Shown in pieces: positions 34,277 through 42,686 of a DNA stretch of 64,000 bases; the stretch's first letter is position 1, and each line of letters opens with the position of its first letter. Where the stretch lies: contig CAAGDG010000153.1 of assembly GCA_900768515.1 (NCBI GenBank), forward strand, positions 9,028 to 73,027, in the 5' to 3' direction. The position numbers and the translations under genes are program-made. Source of the stretch: Lentisphaeria bacterium. Lineage in GTDB: Bacteria > Verrucomicrobiota > Lentisphaeria > Victivallales > Victivallaceae. Below the pieces are notes generated by a model that worked only from the letters and a program-made list of their open reading frames with translations, did no database searches and was not told where the DNA came from.

Positions 34277-35074
34277 ATGGTTTGCCGGATGATTCGGATC
34301 ACACAGGATATGTTCCAACGGACAACGATCGCATTCGATCAGATTTACGTGCTCGTTCTGCGCGATTTCAAACTCAAGTACAACTCGACTGCGCTCGGAT
34401 TTCTCTGGTCGCTGCTGGTGCCGATCCTGCAGAGTGCGGTGTATTACGTCGTATTCAGCAGCATCGCCCGTTTCGGAATCCGGAACTATCTGCTCTACAT
34501 GCTCAGCGGCATGTTTCTCTGGTACTTTTTCAGCGGCACGGTTTCGATGAGCCTCCAGAGCTTTCTGGCCAATACCACCCTGATCAAAAAGACCTCCTTC
34601 CCGCGCGGACTGCTGGTGATCAGCCGCCTGACGACAGAGCTGCTTCACTTTCTGCTGATCATTCCGGTGCTGATCGTGGTCATGCTGCTTTACCGGATCA
34701 CACCGTCGTGGTCGTTTCTGACGCTGCCGCTGGTGCTGGCGGAGTTTCTGGTCTTCACGACGGGAGTCTGCTTCCTGATTGCGACGCTGAATATTTTCTG
34801 CCGGGACCTGGAACGGGTGGTCGGTGTCCTGCTGCAGGCGTGGTTTTTCATGTCGCCGGTCTTCTACCAGCTTGACAATGTGCAGGACCGCCTGCGTGGA
34901 ATCCTCCTGTTCAATCCGATCACCTGCTACCTGGAGGCCTGGCGCAACATCTTCTATTCGCCGGTTGTCGACTTCCGTCCGCTCCTCTCAGGGCTCCTGC
35001 CGGCTCTTCTGATGTGGATCATCGGATACGGAGTCTTCCGCTTGAACCGGAAACGAATGGCGGAGGCGATGTAA
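34277..35074 (+). CDS. ABC-2 polysaccharide export permease (Wzm/KpsM-like)
   Basis: This 265-residue inner-membrane protein has about six hydrophobic segments and the ABC-2 pattern: a cytoplasmic N-terminal amphipathic part (LRDFKLKYNSTALGFLWSLLVP), LYMLSGMFLWYFFSGTVS, a central FPRGLLVISRLTTELLHF loop, and ILLFNPITCYLEAWRNIFYSP near the C-terminus, characteristic of O-antigen/capsule exporters. It moves undecaprenyl-linked polysaccharide across the inner membrane with the ATPase encoded 3 nt downstream. Starts at 34289 and 34310 are possible, but AGG four bases before 34277 supports that ATG. Neighbouring genes are glycan-related. Confidence 0.88.
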   Translation: MVCRMIRITQDMFQRTTIAFDQIYVLVLRDFKLKYNSTALGFLWSLLVPILQSAVYYVVFSSIARFGIRNYLLYMLSGMFLWYFFSGTVSMSLQSFLANTTLIKKTSFPRGLLVISRLTTELLHFLLIIPVLIVVMLLYRITPSWSFLTLPLVLAEFLVFTTGVCFLIATLNIFCRDLERVVGVLLQAWFFMSPVFYQLDNVQDRLRGILLFNPITCYLEAWRNIFYSPVVDFRPLLSGLLPALLMWIIGYGVFRLNRKRMAEAM

Positions 35075-35077
35075 ACG

Positions 35078-35830
35078 ATGGAAGAGCCGATCATTCTCGC
35101 AGAACATCTGAGCAAGGATTTCATTCTCTTCCGGCGTACGCATGGATTCAAGGGGATGCTGCTTCACCTCCCCAAATACATTCAGGACCGCACCAAGCCC
35201 CACAAGCGGCGGGTGCTCAACGATGTTTCGCTTGCCATTCAAAAAGGAGAGACCATCGGCATCGCAGGCGCCAACGGGTGCGGAAAAACCACCCTGCTGA
35301 GCATCATCGGCGGCGTCCTCAAACCGACTTCCGGCCGGGTGACAACCCGCGGAAGAATCAGTATGATGCTCGCTCTCGGCGCCGGATTTGCCAACGATCT
35401 TTCGGGTCGCGAGAACATCATTCTCAACGGAGTGCTCCAGGGCATTCCGTACCGGGAGATGCTGCGCAGGAGCGAACAGATCATTGAATTTTCCGGAATC
35501 GATCCGGAATTCATCGACTCGCCGATTTTTCAGTACTCCTCCGGCATGAAAGCCCGCCTCGGTTTCGGCGTCGCCATCATGACCGATCCCGACATCCTGC
35601 TGGTCGACGAGGTGCTGGCGGTGGGAGACACCGATTTCCAGGCGAAGTGCCTCGAAACCATCCGGGAAAAGCAACGGAAGGGAATGACAATCGTGCTGGT
35701 CAGCCACAGTGCGCCGCAGATCGAAAGTTTCTGCGACCGCCTTCTCTACATGAATGCGGGCCGGGTGGAACTCGCCGGTCCGACCCCGGAAGTTCTCGCG
35801 CAGATCCGACGGGAAAAACGGCCGTTCTGA
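35078..35830 (+). CDS. ABC exporter ATPase (Wzt/KpsT-like, no carbohydrate-binding tail)
   Basis: This 250-residue ATPase has Walker A GANGCGKT (64-71), signature YSSGMKARLGF, Walker B DILLVDEVLAVGD and the H-loop VSHSAPQIE. These match TagH/KpsT/Wzt ATPases paired with ABC-2 polysaccharide permeases. It ends soon after the ATPase core, so it lacks the C-terminal carbohydrate-recognition domain of O9a-type Wzt. Export is then probably independent of a Wzt-read chain-end modification, as in capsule systems. The gene follows the permease by 3 nt and the next gene starts 1 nt after the stop. Confidence 0.9.
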   Translation: MEEPIILAEHLSKDFILFRRTHGFKGMLLHLPKYIQDRTKPHKRRVLNDVSLAIQKGETIGIAGANGCGKTTLLSIIGGVLKPTSGRVTTRGRISMMLALGAGFANDLSGRENIILNGVLQGIPYREMLRRSEQIIEFSGIDPEFIDSPIFQYSSGMKARLGFGVAIMTDPDILLVDEVLAVGDTDFQAKCLETIREKQRKGMTIVLVSHSAPQIESFCDRLLYMNAGRVELAGPTPEVLAQIRREKRPF

Positions 35831-35831
35831 A

Positions 35832-37199
35832 ATGAATCGGGAGAAATTAACGTTCTACTCCGGGCTTCAGAGGAGGTTCCGCGACGCAATCGATCTTGAA
35901 ACGTGTCGGGAACGCTTCCTTGCCGAACGCCCGGAAGAGGCGGGGGAGCTTCCGGAGACGGTGTTCGACACGGTTGCGGGAGTGCTCGCGCCGCTGGCCC
36001 TCTCCTACGTCCGTTTCGTGCTGGAGGATGCGCAGCGGCGAAAGCTCCGGCGGCTCTACTTCTGCGCCCGGGACGGCTACCTGCTCGTGAAAGCCGCCCG
36101 CGTTCTCTGCCGGATGATGAAGCTTTCCATCGACTGCCGCTACCTTTATGTGAGCCGTCACGCCCTCTGGGGTCCGCTCTACGGACTTGACAAAAGCGGC
36201 GCGCTCGACCGTTTCTGCCTGCCCGGAGCCAGAGTCGACATCCGCCGGGTTCTGGCACGGGCGGGGATTCCGGAGGAACTGTACGCGCCCATTGCGGCAA
36301 AGCTGAATCTGGAACCGGGGAAATATCTCCAGGAAGCAGAACTTCAGGAACTGAAGTCCCGCCTCGCCGCCATTCCGGAATTTGACGAGGAGGCGTCCCG
36401 CAGCGCGGCGGCGCGGCTCCGGGAGACGATCGGCTACTTCCGCCAGGAGGGACTGCTGGAACCGGACGGGGAAGCCGGCTTCGTCGACGTCGGCTGGGGA
36501 GGATCGCTGCAGCACTGTTTCACGCAGATTCTGCAGGCCGCGGGAGGAACACCGATGCGGGGCTACTACTTCGCCCTCTTCTATGAAATTCCGCCGGAGG
36601 ATGGAGAAGCGTCCGCCTTCTACTTTTCCGCGCATTCCCATCCGATCCGGCAGCTTCTGATCTGTGTCGACCTGCTGGAGTGTCTGTTCGGAGCACCGCA
36701 CGGAATGACGCTCGGCTACCGGCGCACGGAAACGGACGGCAGGTATGAACCGCTCCTCCGGGAGTTCCGAAAACAGGAGTTGACCCTGCTGCAGCATGAA
36801 TTTTTCGAACGCTACCTTGCGATCTTCGAAACCTGCGGCGATCCTCGCGGAACGGACACGGCCGCTGCCAGGCTGGCGGAAAAGCTGCTGGTGTCGTTCG
36901 CAGTCTTCCCCTCCCGGGAGGAAGCGGAAACCTACGGCTCCTTTCAATTCTGCGACGACATCGCGGAAAATTACTTTCTGCCGCTGGCGGAACGCTTTAC
37001 TCCGGCCGAGATTCGTCAACACGGCTTTCTTCGCAAACTGCTGCGCCGGCTGAAGCGGGGCGAAGCGGCGACGCCCATTCGCCACTCCTACTGGATTCAC
37101 GGATCGATCGCGCTCAGCGGAGTCCGGAACCGGCGCCTGTACCATTACGAAGCGGTCCTGAACGAACTTCTGTTTCGTCTCCGGAAGAAACTGCACTGA
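35832..37199 (+). CDS. COG5610-like polysaccharide-locus protein
   Basis: This 455-residue soluble protein starts at the ATG at 35832, one base after the ATPase stop. It shares landmarks with the C-terminal half of the 700-residue protein encoded at 39586-41688: RRLYFCARDGYLLVKAARVL (compare VLFLSRDGEISRKVF), YLYVSRHALWGPLYG, and AGFVDVGWGGSLQHCF (compare VIADVGLRGGTT). Such proteins, often annotated as predicted HAD-superfamily or COG5610 hydrolases, occur in capsule/O-antigen clusters, but their reaction is not established. The HAD part is absent here. It may act on the exported glycan and is operonic with the exporter. Confidence 0.65.
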   Translation: MNREKLTFYSGLQRRFRDAIDLETCRERFLAERPEEAGELPETVFDTVAGVLAPLALSYVRFVLEDAQRRKLRRLYFCARDGYLLVKAARVLCRMMKLSIDCRYLYVSRHALWGPLYGLDKSGALDRFCLPGARVDIRRVLARAGIPEELYAPIAAKLNLEPGKYLQEAELQELKSRLAAIPEFDEEASRSAAARLRETIGYFRQEGLLEPDGEAGFVDVGWGGSLQHCFTQILQAAGGTPMRGYYFALFYEIPPEDGEASAFYFSAHSHPIRQLLICVDLLECLFGAPHGMTLGYRRTETDGRYEPLLREFRKQELTLLQHEFFERYLAIFETCGDPRGTDTAAARLAEKLLVSFAVFPSREEAETYGSFQFCDDIAENYFLPLAERFTPAEIRQHGFLRKLLRRLKRGEAATPIRHSYWIHGSIALSGVRNRRLYHYEAVLNELLFRLRKKLH

Positions 37200-37215
37200 G
37201 AACACGAAAGACCGC

Positions 37216-37941
37216 TCAACGCGCAACAATTCCTTCCGCGAGCAGCCACTTCTCGGTTCTCAGCAGATCATCCTCATCATGGACGTCAAAGCAATCCTCG
37301 ATGACGATCGGCTTGATCTTGTCTCCCATGAAGGTCCAGGGTGGCTGCCCCCCCTGGTTGGACAGCAGGGAACGCACGTTCAGCGTCCAGAAATTGTGGC
37401 AGAGGAAGTAGCAGGGCGGCAGGTCCTGTCGATTGGTTGAGATTGTTTTCCCGCCGAAATCAAAAAAAGTGTCCAGACAGCCATCCGCACGCAGACGCTT
37501 GGCGCGGAAAGGATGATGGTCCTGCTCAAGCTGAACGGGGACGGATGCGGTGATTTCCGGATTGTCGAGGATGTCCCGGATCGACTGCTCGATCCACTCG
37601 GTTTTGACGATCCCGGAATTTGCGAGCAGCACCACCAGAATATCCGGTTCGACGCCATCATTCTTCATGACGCCGAGCGCGTGGAGAATCGCGTCGACAT
37701 GCTGCGCGCTCGGCAGAGCCAGCGCTTCCGGGCGGCGAATCTTCCGGTATCCACATGCCGCGGCCGCATCGAGGATCTTGTCACAATCACTGCTCACATA
37801 GAAATCGGTGATCAGCTGACATCTTCTGGCCGCGTCGGCCGGGTAGGAACAGAGCGGACGCCCCAGTACCGGCAGCACATTCTTATCTTTGAGTGTATTG
37901 TTGCCTCTTCCCGTCAGCAGGGCCGCAATTTTCATGCTCAT
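37216..37941 (-). CDS. Acylneuraminate cytidylyltransferase-like (CMP-nonulosonate synthetase)
   Basis: This 241-residue protein has the cytidylyltransferase layout of NeuA/PseF-type enzymes: ALLTGRGNNTLKDKNVLPVLGRPL at the N-terminus (nucleotide-binding loop with KDKN), VSSDCDKILDAA, and a C-terminal EDCFDVHDEDDLLRTEKW (metal and sugar site). It would activate a sialic acid-like or other nonulosonate sugar with CTP. No neuB/neuC-type synthase genes lie in the window, so the substrate pathway must be encoded elsewhere. AAGGAG lies seven bases upstream of the ATG. It is the last gene of a leftward run with a polysialyltransferase-like and a COG5610 protein, and it converges on the exporter operon. 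Confidence 0.72.
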   Translation of the reverse strand: MSMKIAALLTGRGNNTLKDKNVLPVLGRPLCSYPADAARRCQLITDFYVSSDCDKILDAAAACGYRKIRRPEALALPSAQHVDAILHALGVMKNDGVEPDILVVLLANSGIVKTEWIEQSIRDILDNPEITASVPVQLEQDHHPFRAKRLRADGCLDTFFDFGGKTISTNRQDLPPCYFLCHNFWTLNVRSLLSNQGGQPPWTFMGDKIKPIVIEDCFDVHDEDDLLRTEKWLLAEGIVAR

Positions 37942-37968
37942 GCCGCAAACTCCTTTTCTTCCGGCCTC

Positions 37969-39546
37969 TCAGCCTTTTCTGCTGAGTTTCCGATTTTCTT
38001 CGATCAATCCTCGCATCCGGACTTCCATCGAGGAAATAATCCCCTCAAGCACCTTGATTTTCAACTGATCCGGGGTAAGCTTCTCAATACTGACGGCAAC
38101 GCCGGTATTTTTCAACTCCTTTTCCATGATAAACTCCGCGGCAATTTTTCTCAGATTCTGATTTTTTGTATAAATATAGATGATTTCCGAATCGCAATCC
38201 GAATAAAACTCCTCCTGCCGCAGCCGCCTCTTCCGAATCTCCAATGGAACGATGAAATCCCAGACAGCTTCAAACCCGGGAGCATAAAACGGATAATCCT
38301 CATCCGGATTCAGAAAGATCACCACGCGATCTTCCGGCAACGTCTCAAGAAACGCCGGGAACGATTCCGCTCCCATCTCTTCGCTGGTGTGAGCGACAAT
38401 CAGAAGATCCCCCACGCACGCTTTCTCTTCCGGAGCAAACTCGCGGAAATCGAATTCACCAGCCAACTTTTTCAAGAGAACGCCGTCGGCGCCGAGAGTG
38501 TGAATAACCTGTGTTTTGGGAAGCAGTCGACGAGCGAGCTCGACCGCCACAAAATTTCTGTGAATATTCCGAAACTCCCGATTGTTTTCAAAACCGGGTG
38601 TCAACACAAAAATCCGGTCAAACACCTCGGAAAGATTGAACACCGCGGTTGAATAGATCGTCGCCAGCTCCGCCGGCTTTGCGGTGAAAACAAACGGAAT
38701 CAGCTCCGCAGGAAAACGCTGCCTAACAATTCGAGCTTCGGGAAAGAGGTCTTCATAATAGAGCAGATCGCTCGGGTGCGGCTTGATGACCAGTTCCCGG
38801 TCCGGAAAGAAGTAATCGACAAAAAGTTGATAAATCAGACACTGATCGTCGAGAGACATCAGCAGTAGATTGGCCTGATGCTCGGTGAAAAGCAGAACAG
38901 AATTTTCCGGAACAGAGATCGGATAATCATCAAGAAAGAAACGAACGACCTTCTCCCGGACCTCGTCCGGCAGCTGCTCCAGCGCTTCCACAACACTGAA
39001 ATGTTCAACATTTGCCATTCCGGAAAGGTCCCGGGTCTGTACATGCCGATTGCAGCAGCGTCGGATGACTGCGGAACAACTGCCGTCGTAAAGCCCATGC
39101 CGTTCGCAGAAAGCGCAAGAAGGAGAACCCTTCAAAATTTTAAAATCGTTGTTGGCCAATATTTCAGGCGTCGATAGAAAACCGGCGGCCTCTTCAACAA
39201 AAACGAAAGGAATTTCGCGAGACGCCAGATACTGTCCGAATGTGAACTGGGCGCCGGCAACGAAAATCTCATCGAAACCGTCAAGACTCAACTCGGGATT
39301 GGAGAAGACGGAGTCATAATACTGAAGTGACTTCTCCGCCAGCTCCCCCTGAGAATCGTAGCCGCGAACGTCGTCAAGAACCACGACCTGATCGAAGAAG
39401 TTTTCCAACTCCTCCGCTTTCGCCAACGTATTTTTGAAAAAGGAATAAATGACAAGGACACTTTCCGCCTCCGGACGGCAAGCCAGCCGAAAGCTCATCA
39501 TCTCCAGCAGATGATAGAGTGTGACAGCATGAAAAAGACATTTCAT
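37969..39546 (-). CDS. Polysialyltransferase-like protein
   Basis: This 525-residue protein resembles the POLYST/GT52-like group: two Rossmann-like halves, an ELVIKPHPSDLLYYEDLFP motif in the middle (about residues 250-270) and RFPAELIPF shortly after. The KPHPSD box and spacing match bacterial sialyltransferases that build capsule. A Cys-rich insertion at about residues 140-170 (CAFCERHG, GSCSAV, RRCCNRH) may bind metal. The C-terminus is coiled-coil-like (VRMRGLIEENRKL). It sits between a COG5610-like gene and a CMP-sugar synthetase-like gene in the same direction. Base composition is clearly AT-richer than the flanking core, suggesting transfer. Confidence 0.6.
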   Translation of the reverse strand: MKCLFHAVTLYHLLEMMSFRLACRPEAESVLVIYSFFKNTLAKAEELENFFDQVVVLDDVRGYDSQGELAEKSLQYYDSVFSNPELSLDGFDEIFVAGAQFTFGQYLASREIPFVFVEEAAGFLSTPEILANNDFKILKGSPSCAFCERHGLYDGSCSAVIRRCCNRHVQTRDLSGMANVEHFSVVEALEQLPDEVREKVVRFFLDDYPISVPENSVLLFTEHQANLLLMSLDDQCLIYQLFVDYFFPDRELVIKPHPSDLLYYEDLFPEARIVRQRFPAELIPFVFTAKPAELATIYSTAVFNLSEVFDRIFVLTPGFENNREFRNIHRNFVAVELARRLLPKTQVIHTLGADGVLLKKLAGEFDFREFAPEEKACVGDLLIVAHTSEEMGAESFPAFLETLPEDRVVIFLNPDEDYPFYAPGFEAVWDFIVPLEIRKRRLRQEEFYSDCDSEIIYIYTKNQNLRKIAAEFIMEKELKNTGVAVSIEKLTPDQLKIKVLEGIISSMEVRMRGLIEENRKLSRKG

Positions 39547-39585
39547 AAGAGATTCCTCACTTCTCGAATTTCGGTGGCCGGCGCC

Positions 39586-41688
39586 TCATACGCCCGCATT
39601 CCTGACAATCTCCCGGAAGGGGATCGACTCAACGCGGGCATTGATCGGGGTGAGATGCGCCCGGACGTAATCCGGAAACTGTTTGGGAATGAACTTGGTG
39701 ACATACGGCATCATCAACCGGTATGGTGCGATCGCATCCGCACCCGAGATGTTGTACATGAACGGGTAGTTCCTGAAAAAATCCCGGTAGAGACGGCAAA
39801 AATCCAAGATGCCCTCCTGCATTTGCCTGGTCATCGGATAATTCTCCAGCTCCGGCGGCAGGAAGGTGAAGGACGCCTCGCCGTCTTTCACCTCAAATCC
39901 GCGGTAGGAGGGGTGCAGCGCCTCATGGAAAGTTTCAAAGCAGGTGTAGCGGAATGCCTTCTGCTGCTTCAACAGTCCGTTCCAGACATCAAGGTTCTGT
40001 TCCGGAGAACAGACGTAGACGTTGAGCTTCCGCTGCAACGTCAGCCAGGAATCGAGAGTCTCCGCATAGACGGAAAGCATGACCGTACAATCGATTTCAG
40101 GATCAAGCTCAAGCTCAATGAAACGCTTGAGTGCGAGCGTGGTCCCGCCACGCAATCCGACATCGGCGATCACCACGCGCTTGCTGTCGCCCAGCGCCTG
40201 CCGGAGGTATCCCTTCAGAGCCTCGTCCTCCTCCCGGTACGCGGTGGCGATTTCAGAGGCATGGTCGTAGAGAAAACGGTTCAGATTGGCCTTCCGGGAG
40301 AGCACGGAGTCGTTTTCCGTCATCCGGTAGTCCGGCAGATACCGGAAGACCGATTTCGGAAACGAGAGCAATTCGAACATCTGCCGGATCGTGCAGGAGG
40401 CGTTGCGCTCCTCTTTGGTCCAGTCATTGGTCAGACGCCCCACACAGTAACGACGGTCGATTTTATCCATGCAATGCCTGAGCGTGGCATTCCGGCTCCA
40501 GAGAAAATATTCGGAGGGAACATCGTCGTACATCAGCTGAAACACCTTGCGCGAAATCTCTCCGTCACGGGAGAGAAACAGCACTTTGTCGATCTGATTC
40601 CGCTTGCAGTATTCGTGAATCCAGCTGCAGTATCCGAGCAGATAAATTCCGCCGTAAAGAAACCCGAACTCATAGGCCACCGGGAACTGGTTCTTGCCGT
40701 TGTGAAGGTGCCCATTGACAATCCCCCGGTAGGCAGAGCCGACCAGCGGACTCATGTTGCCGGGCCGATGCTTGAACCCGAAAGAACCAACCTGCCGGTA
40801 AAAAAATGTTTCGATGCCCTGCGACTTTGCGCCGTCAATGTCGGCACCCGGATTGTCTCCAAAGTGAACAATTTTTTTCGCTTCTGGATATTTCCCTTTC
40901 AGTATGCGGAAAAGATCCCCTCCCCTCTTGCTGCAGTTATGTTCGCAGGAGATCAACACATCGGCGAATCCACGGTAACCGCATTTCTCCAGCAGCCGGG
41001 TCATGAGTTCCCGGGGCAGATACATATCGCTGGTGGCAACCAGCGTCTTACCGTCCGCCCGCAGCAGTTTGAAAACCTGCAGCATGTACGGGCTGGCGTA
41101 GCAGAGCTCCATTTCCGTTTCAAATTCGATTTCCACCCCCCGGGCGGGATCGATTCCGGTCCGTCTGGCGACCTCTTCATAAATGTCGTAGATCGTAACT
41201 TCACGGTGCCCATATCTGGCGAATGCAATTTCACGAGCCTCCCGCTCCGAATCGACACGAATCGCCTGAAAACCGGAAAGCTGCAACTTTTCACCAACCA
41301 GGTAGAACACATCCGCCGGAGCGGAAAACGGCCGCAAAATCAGCGTGTCAAAAATATCAAATGAAATCAGATCATATCCACGGTACCGGTGCGCGACCTT
41401 GACGGGAAGGCTCCGGCGGGAAATTTCCGATTCCGCTCCAGTCAGATAAGGAATCCGTGCCGGCGGCACACCCGGCCGGGAAGAGGCAACATTGCTGTTG
41501 CCGGAAGCACTGTCCTGCAACCGGAGCACCCGGTAAAGGAAATTGAGCTTGGCAAGGTAAAGCCAGGAGCGGAGCCGGTGGTTTTCATGCCGCTTCGGAT
41601 CGGCCTCCACATAATTATGATAATTTCTTGATATTACACGATTTGTATCAACAGCCCAATGATACAGGCGATCCTTGAAACGTGACAT
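39586..41688 (-). CDS. HAD-type N-terminal plus COG5610-like C-terminal glycan-locus protein
   Basis: The 700-residue protein has an N-terminal HAD phosphatase-like core: LISFDIFDTLILRP near residue 108 (DxDxT-type nucleophile motif), VATSDMYLPRELM with the second conserved segment, and KIVHFGDNPGADIDGAK with the GDN metal motif. The C-terminal half has VLFLSRDGEISRKVF, RNATLRHCMD and VVIADVGLRGGTT, and a distal domain with LMMPYVTKFIPKQFPDYVRA. The layout matches COG5610 predicted hydrolases found in capsule loci. The HAD part may act on a phosphorylated sugar or phosphodiester polymer. It is the first gene of a leftward run of three. The start is taken at 41688 with AAGGA upstream. Confidence 0.72.
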   Translation of the reverse strand: MSRFKDRLYHWAVDTNRVISRNYHNYVEADPKRHENHRLRSWLYLAKLNFLYRVLRLQDSASGNSNVASSRPGVPPARIPYLTGAESEISRRSLPVKVAHRYRGYDLISFDIFDTLILRPFSAPADVFYLVGEKLQLSGFQAIRVDSEREAREIAFARYGHREVTIYDIYEEVARRTGIDPARGVEIEFETEMELCYASPYMLQVFKLLRADGKTLVATSDMYLPRELMTRLLEKCGYRGFADVLISCEHNCSKRGGDLFRILKGKYPEAKKIVHFGDNPGADIDGAKSQGIETFFYRQVGSFGFKHRPGNMSPLVGSAYRGIVNGHLHNGKNQFPVAYEFGFLYGGIYLLGYCSWIHEYCKRNQIDKVLFLSRDGEISRKVFQLMYDDVPSEYFLWSRNATLRHCMDKIDRRYCVGRLTNDWTKEERNASCTIRQMFELLSFPKSVFRYLPDYRMTENDSVLSRKANLNRFLYDHASEIATAYREEDEALKGYLRQALGDSKRVVIADVGLRGGTTLALKRFIELELDPEIDCTVMLSVYAETLDSWLTLQRKLNVYVCSPEQNLDVWNGLLKQQKAFRYTCFETFHEALHPSYRGFEVKDGEASFTFLPPELENYPMTRQMQEGILDFCRLYRDFFRNYPFMYNISGADAIAPYRLMMPYVTKFIPKQFPDYVRAHLTPINARVESIPFREIVRNAGV

Positions 41689-41780
41689 GTCATTCCTTGA
41701 TTTTCATGAACAAAAAAATACAGTTACTTCATAATATACCACGGGGAAATATCGATTGCCATTTCGCAAAACAGAAAAAA

Positions 41781-42686
41781 TCAATTTTTCATCCGCCCCA
41801 TCCCGGCGGCCGGAACAGAACGCCGGAGACCGTCGCGGAGACCGGCCGGAAGTTCGGAAAGGAGACGCAACCACCGCAGGAAGGTACACTCTCCCCGGAG
41901 AAACGCGCCCGCCAGGCGCAACGCGGTCTTGCAGATCCGGAGGCGGACCCGCACAAGCCCCCTCCGGCGGCCACCGGGTCCGGCCGCGTGCTTGAGCACG
42001 AAGCAGGTGTGGCTGCACAGCTCCACCCGCCAGTTCTTTTCCGCGATTCCCCGGCTTCGGTAAACGCCGGCGGCGGAGTGATGAATTACCGAAGCCGTTT
42101 CCGAATGACGGATACGCCACCCCCGGTCCGTCATCGACAATGCCACATCCGCCTCGTCGAAGGAGAAGACAAAGTTCGGGTCGAAATTGCCGACCGCGGC
42201 CAGCGCCTCCCGGCGGAATCCGCAGCCGCACCCTTTGACGGTCGGCAGAAAGCCCGCGGGCAGCGGCTCGTCGGAGCGGCGGACCGGAATCTGCCTGCCG
42301 AGCCGGTCGATCACCCCGTTCCGGAATTCACACGCTCCGGAAGGAGTCAGGACCATGCCGCCGACTCCGCCGGTCCCCGGCAGCGCCAGAAGCGGCGACA
42401 TTGCCTCCAGAAAACACGGTTCCGGTTCGGCGTCATCGTCGAAGAAGAAAAGCTGTTCGCCGCGGGACGCTTCGATTCCGGCATCACGGGCAAGAGAGAC
42501 GTTGTCCTCTCCGATCCGGACGACCACCGCTTCCGGATAGTCGGCACAGACCGAAGCTCCGGTCCGATCCGAACCGCTGCATACGACGACAATCTCATCC
42601 GCCCTGCGCGTCTGGCGGCGCAGGGAATCCAGACATCTCCGAAGCTCTTCCGGCCGATTGCAGGTACAGACCACCACCGAAATCAT
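41781..42686 (-). CDS. GT2-family glycosyltransferase
   Basis: This 301-residue protein starts at the ATG at 42686, which overlaps the stop of the preceding GT4 gene as ATGA. It has the GT2 GT-A motifs: VVVCTCNRPEELRRCLDSL at the start, the metal site LFFFDDDAEPEPCF (DDD), and GCGCGFRREALAAVGNFDPNFVFSFDEADVALS (acceptor loop and ED motif). These transfer a sugar from a nucleotide donor. The C-terminal part is amphipathic with Arg-rich turns and no clear membrane segment. It is the last gene of the lgt-rluD-GT4-GT2 leftward run. Confidence 0.88.
   Translation of the reverse strand: MISVVVCTCNRPEELRRCLDSLRRQTRRADEIVVVCSGSDRTGASVCADYPEAVVVRIGEDNVSLARDAGIEASRGEQLFFFDDDAEPEPCFLEAMSPLLALPGTGGVGGMVLTPSGACEFRNGVIDRLGRQIPVRRSDEPLPAGFLPTVKGCGCGFRREALAAVGNFDPNFVFSFDEADVALSMTDRGWRIRHSETASVIHHSAAGVYRSRGIAEKNWRVELCSHTCFVLKHAAGPGGRRRGLVRVRLRICKTALRLAGAFLRGECTFLRWLRLLSELPAGLRDGLRRSVPAAGMGRMKN

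Noticed and set aside
37513..41364. Long plus-strand frames opposite the glycan-locus genes
   Set aside because: They overlap the NeuA-like, POLYST-like and COG5610 frames, which carry recognisable motifs, and have no ribosome-binding sites.
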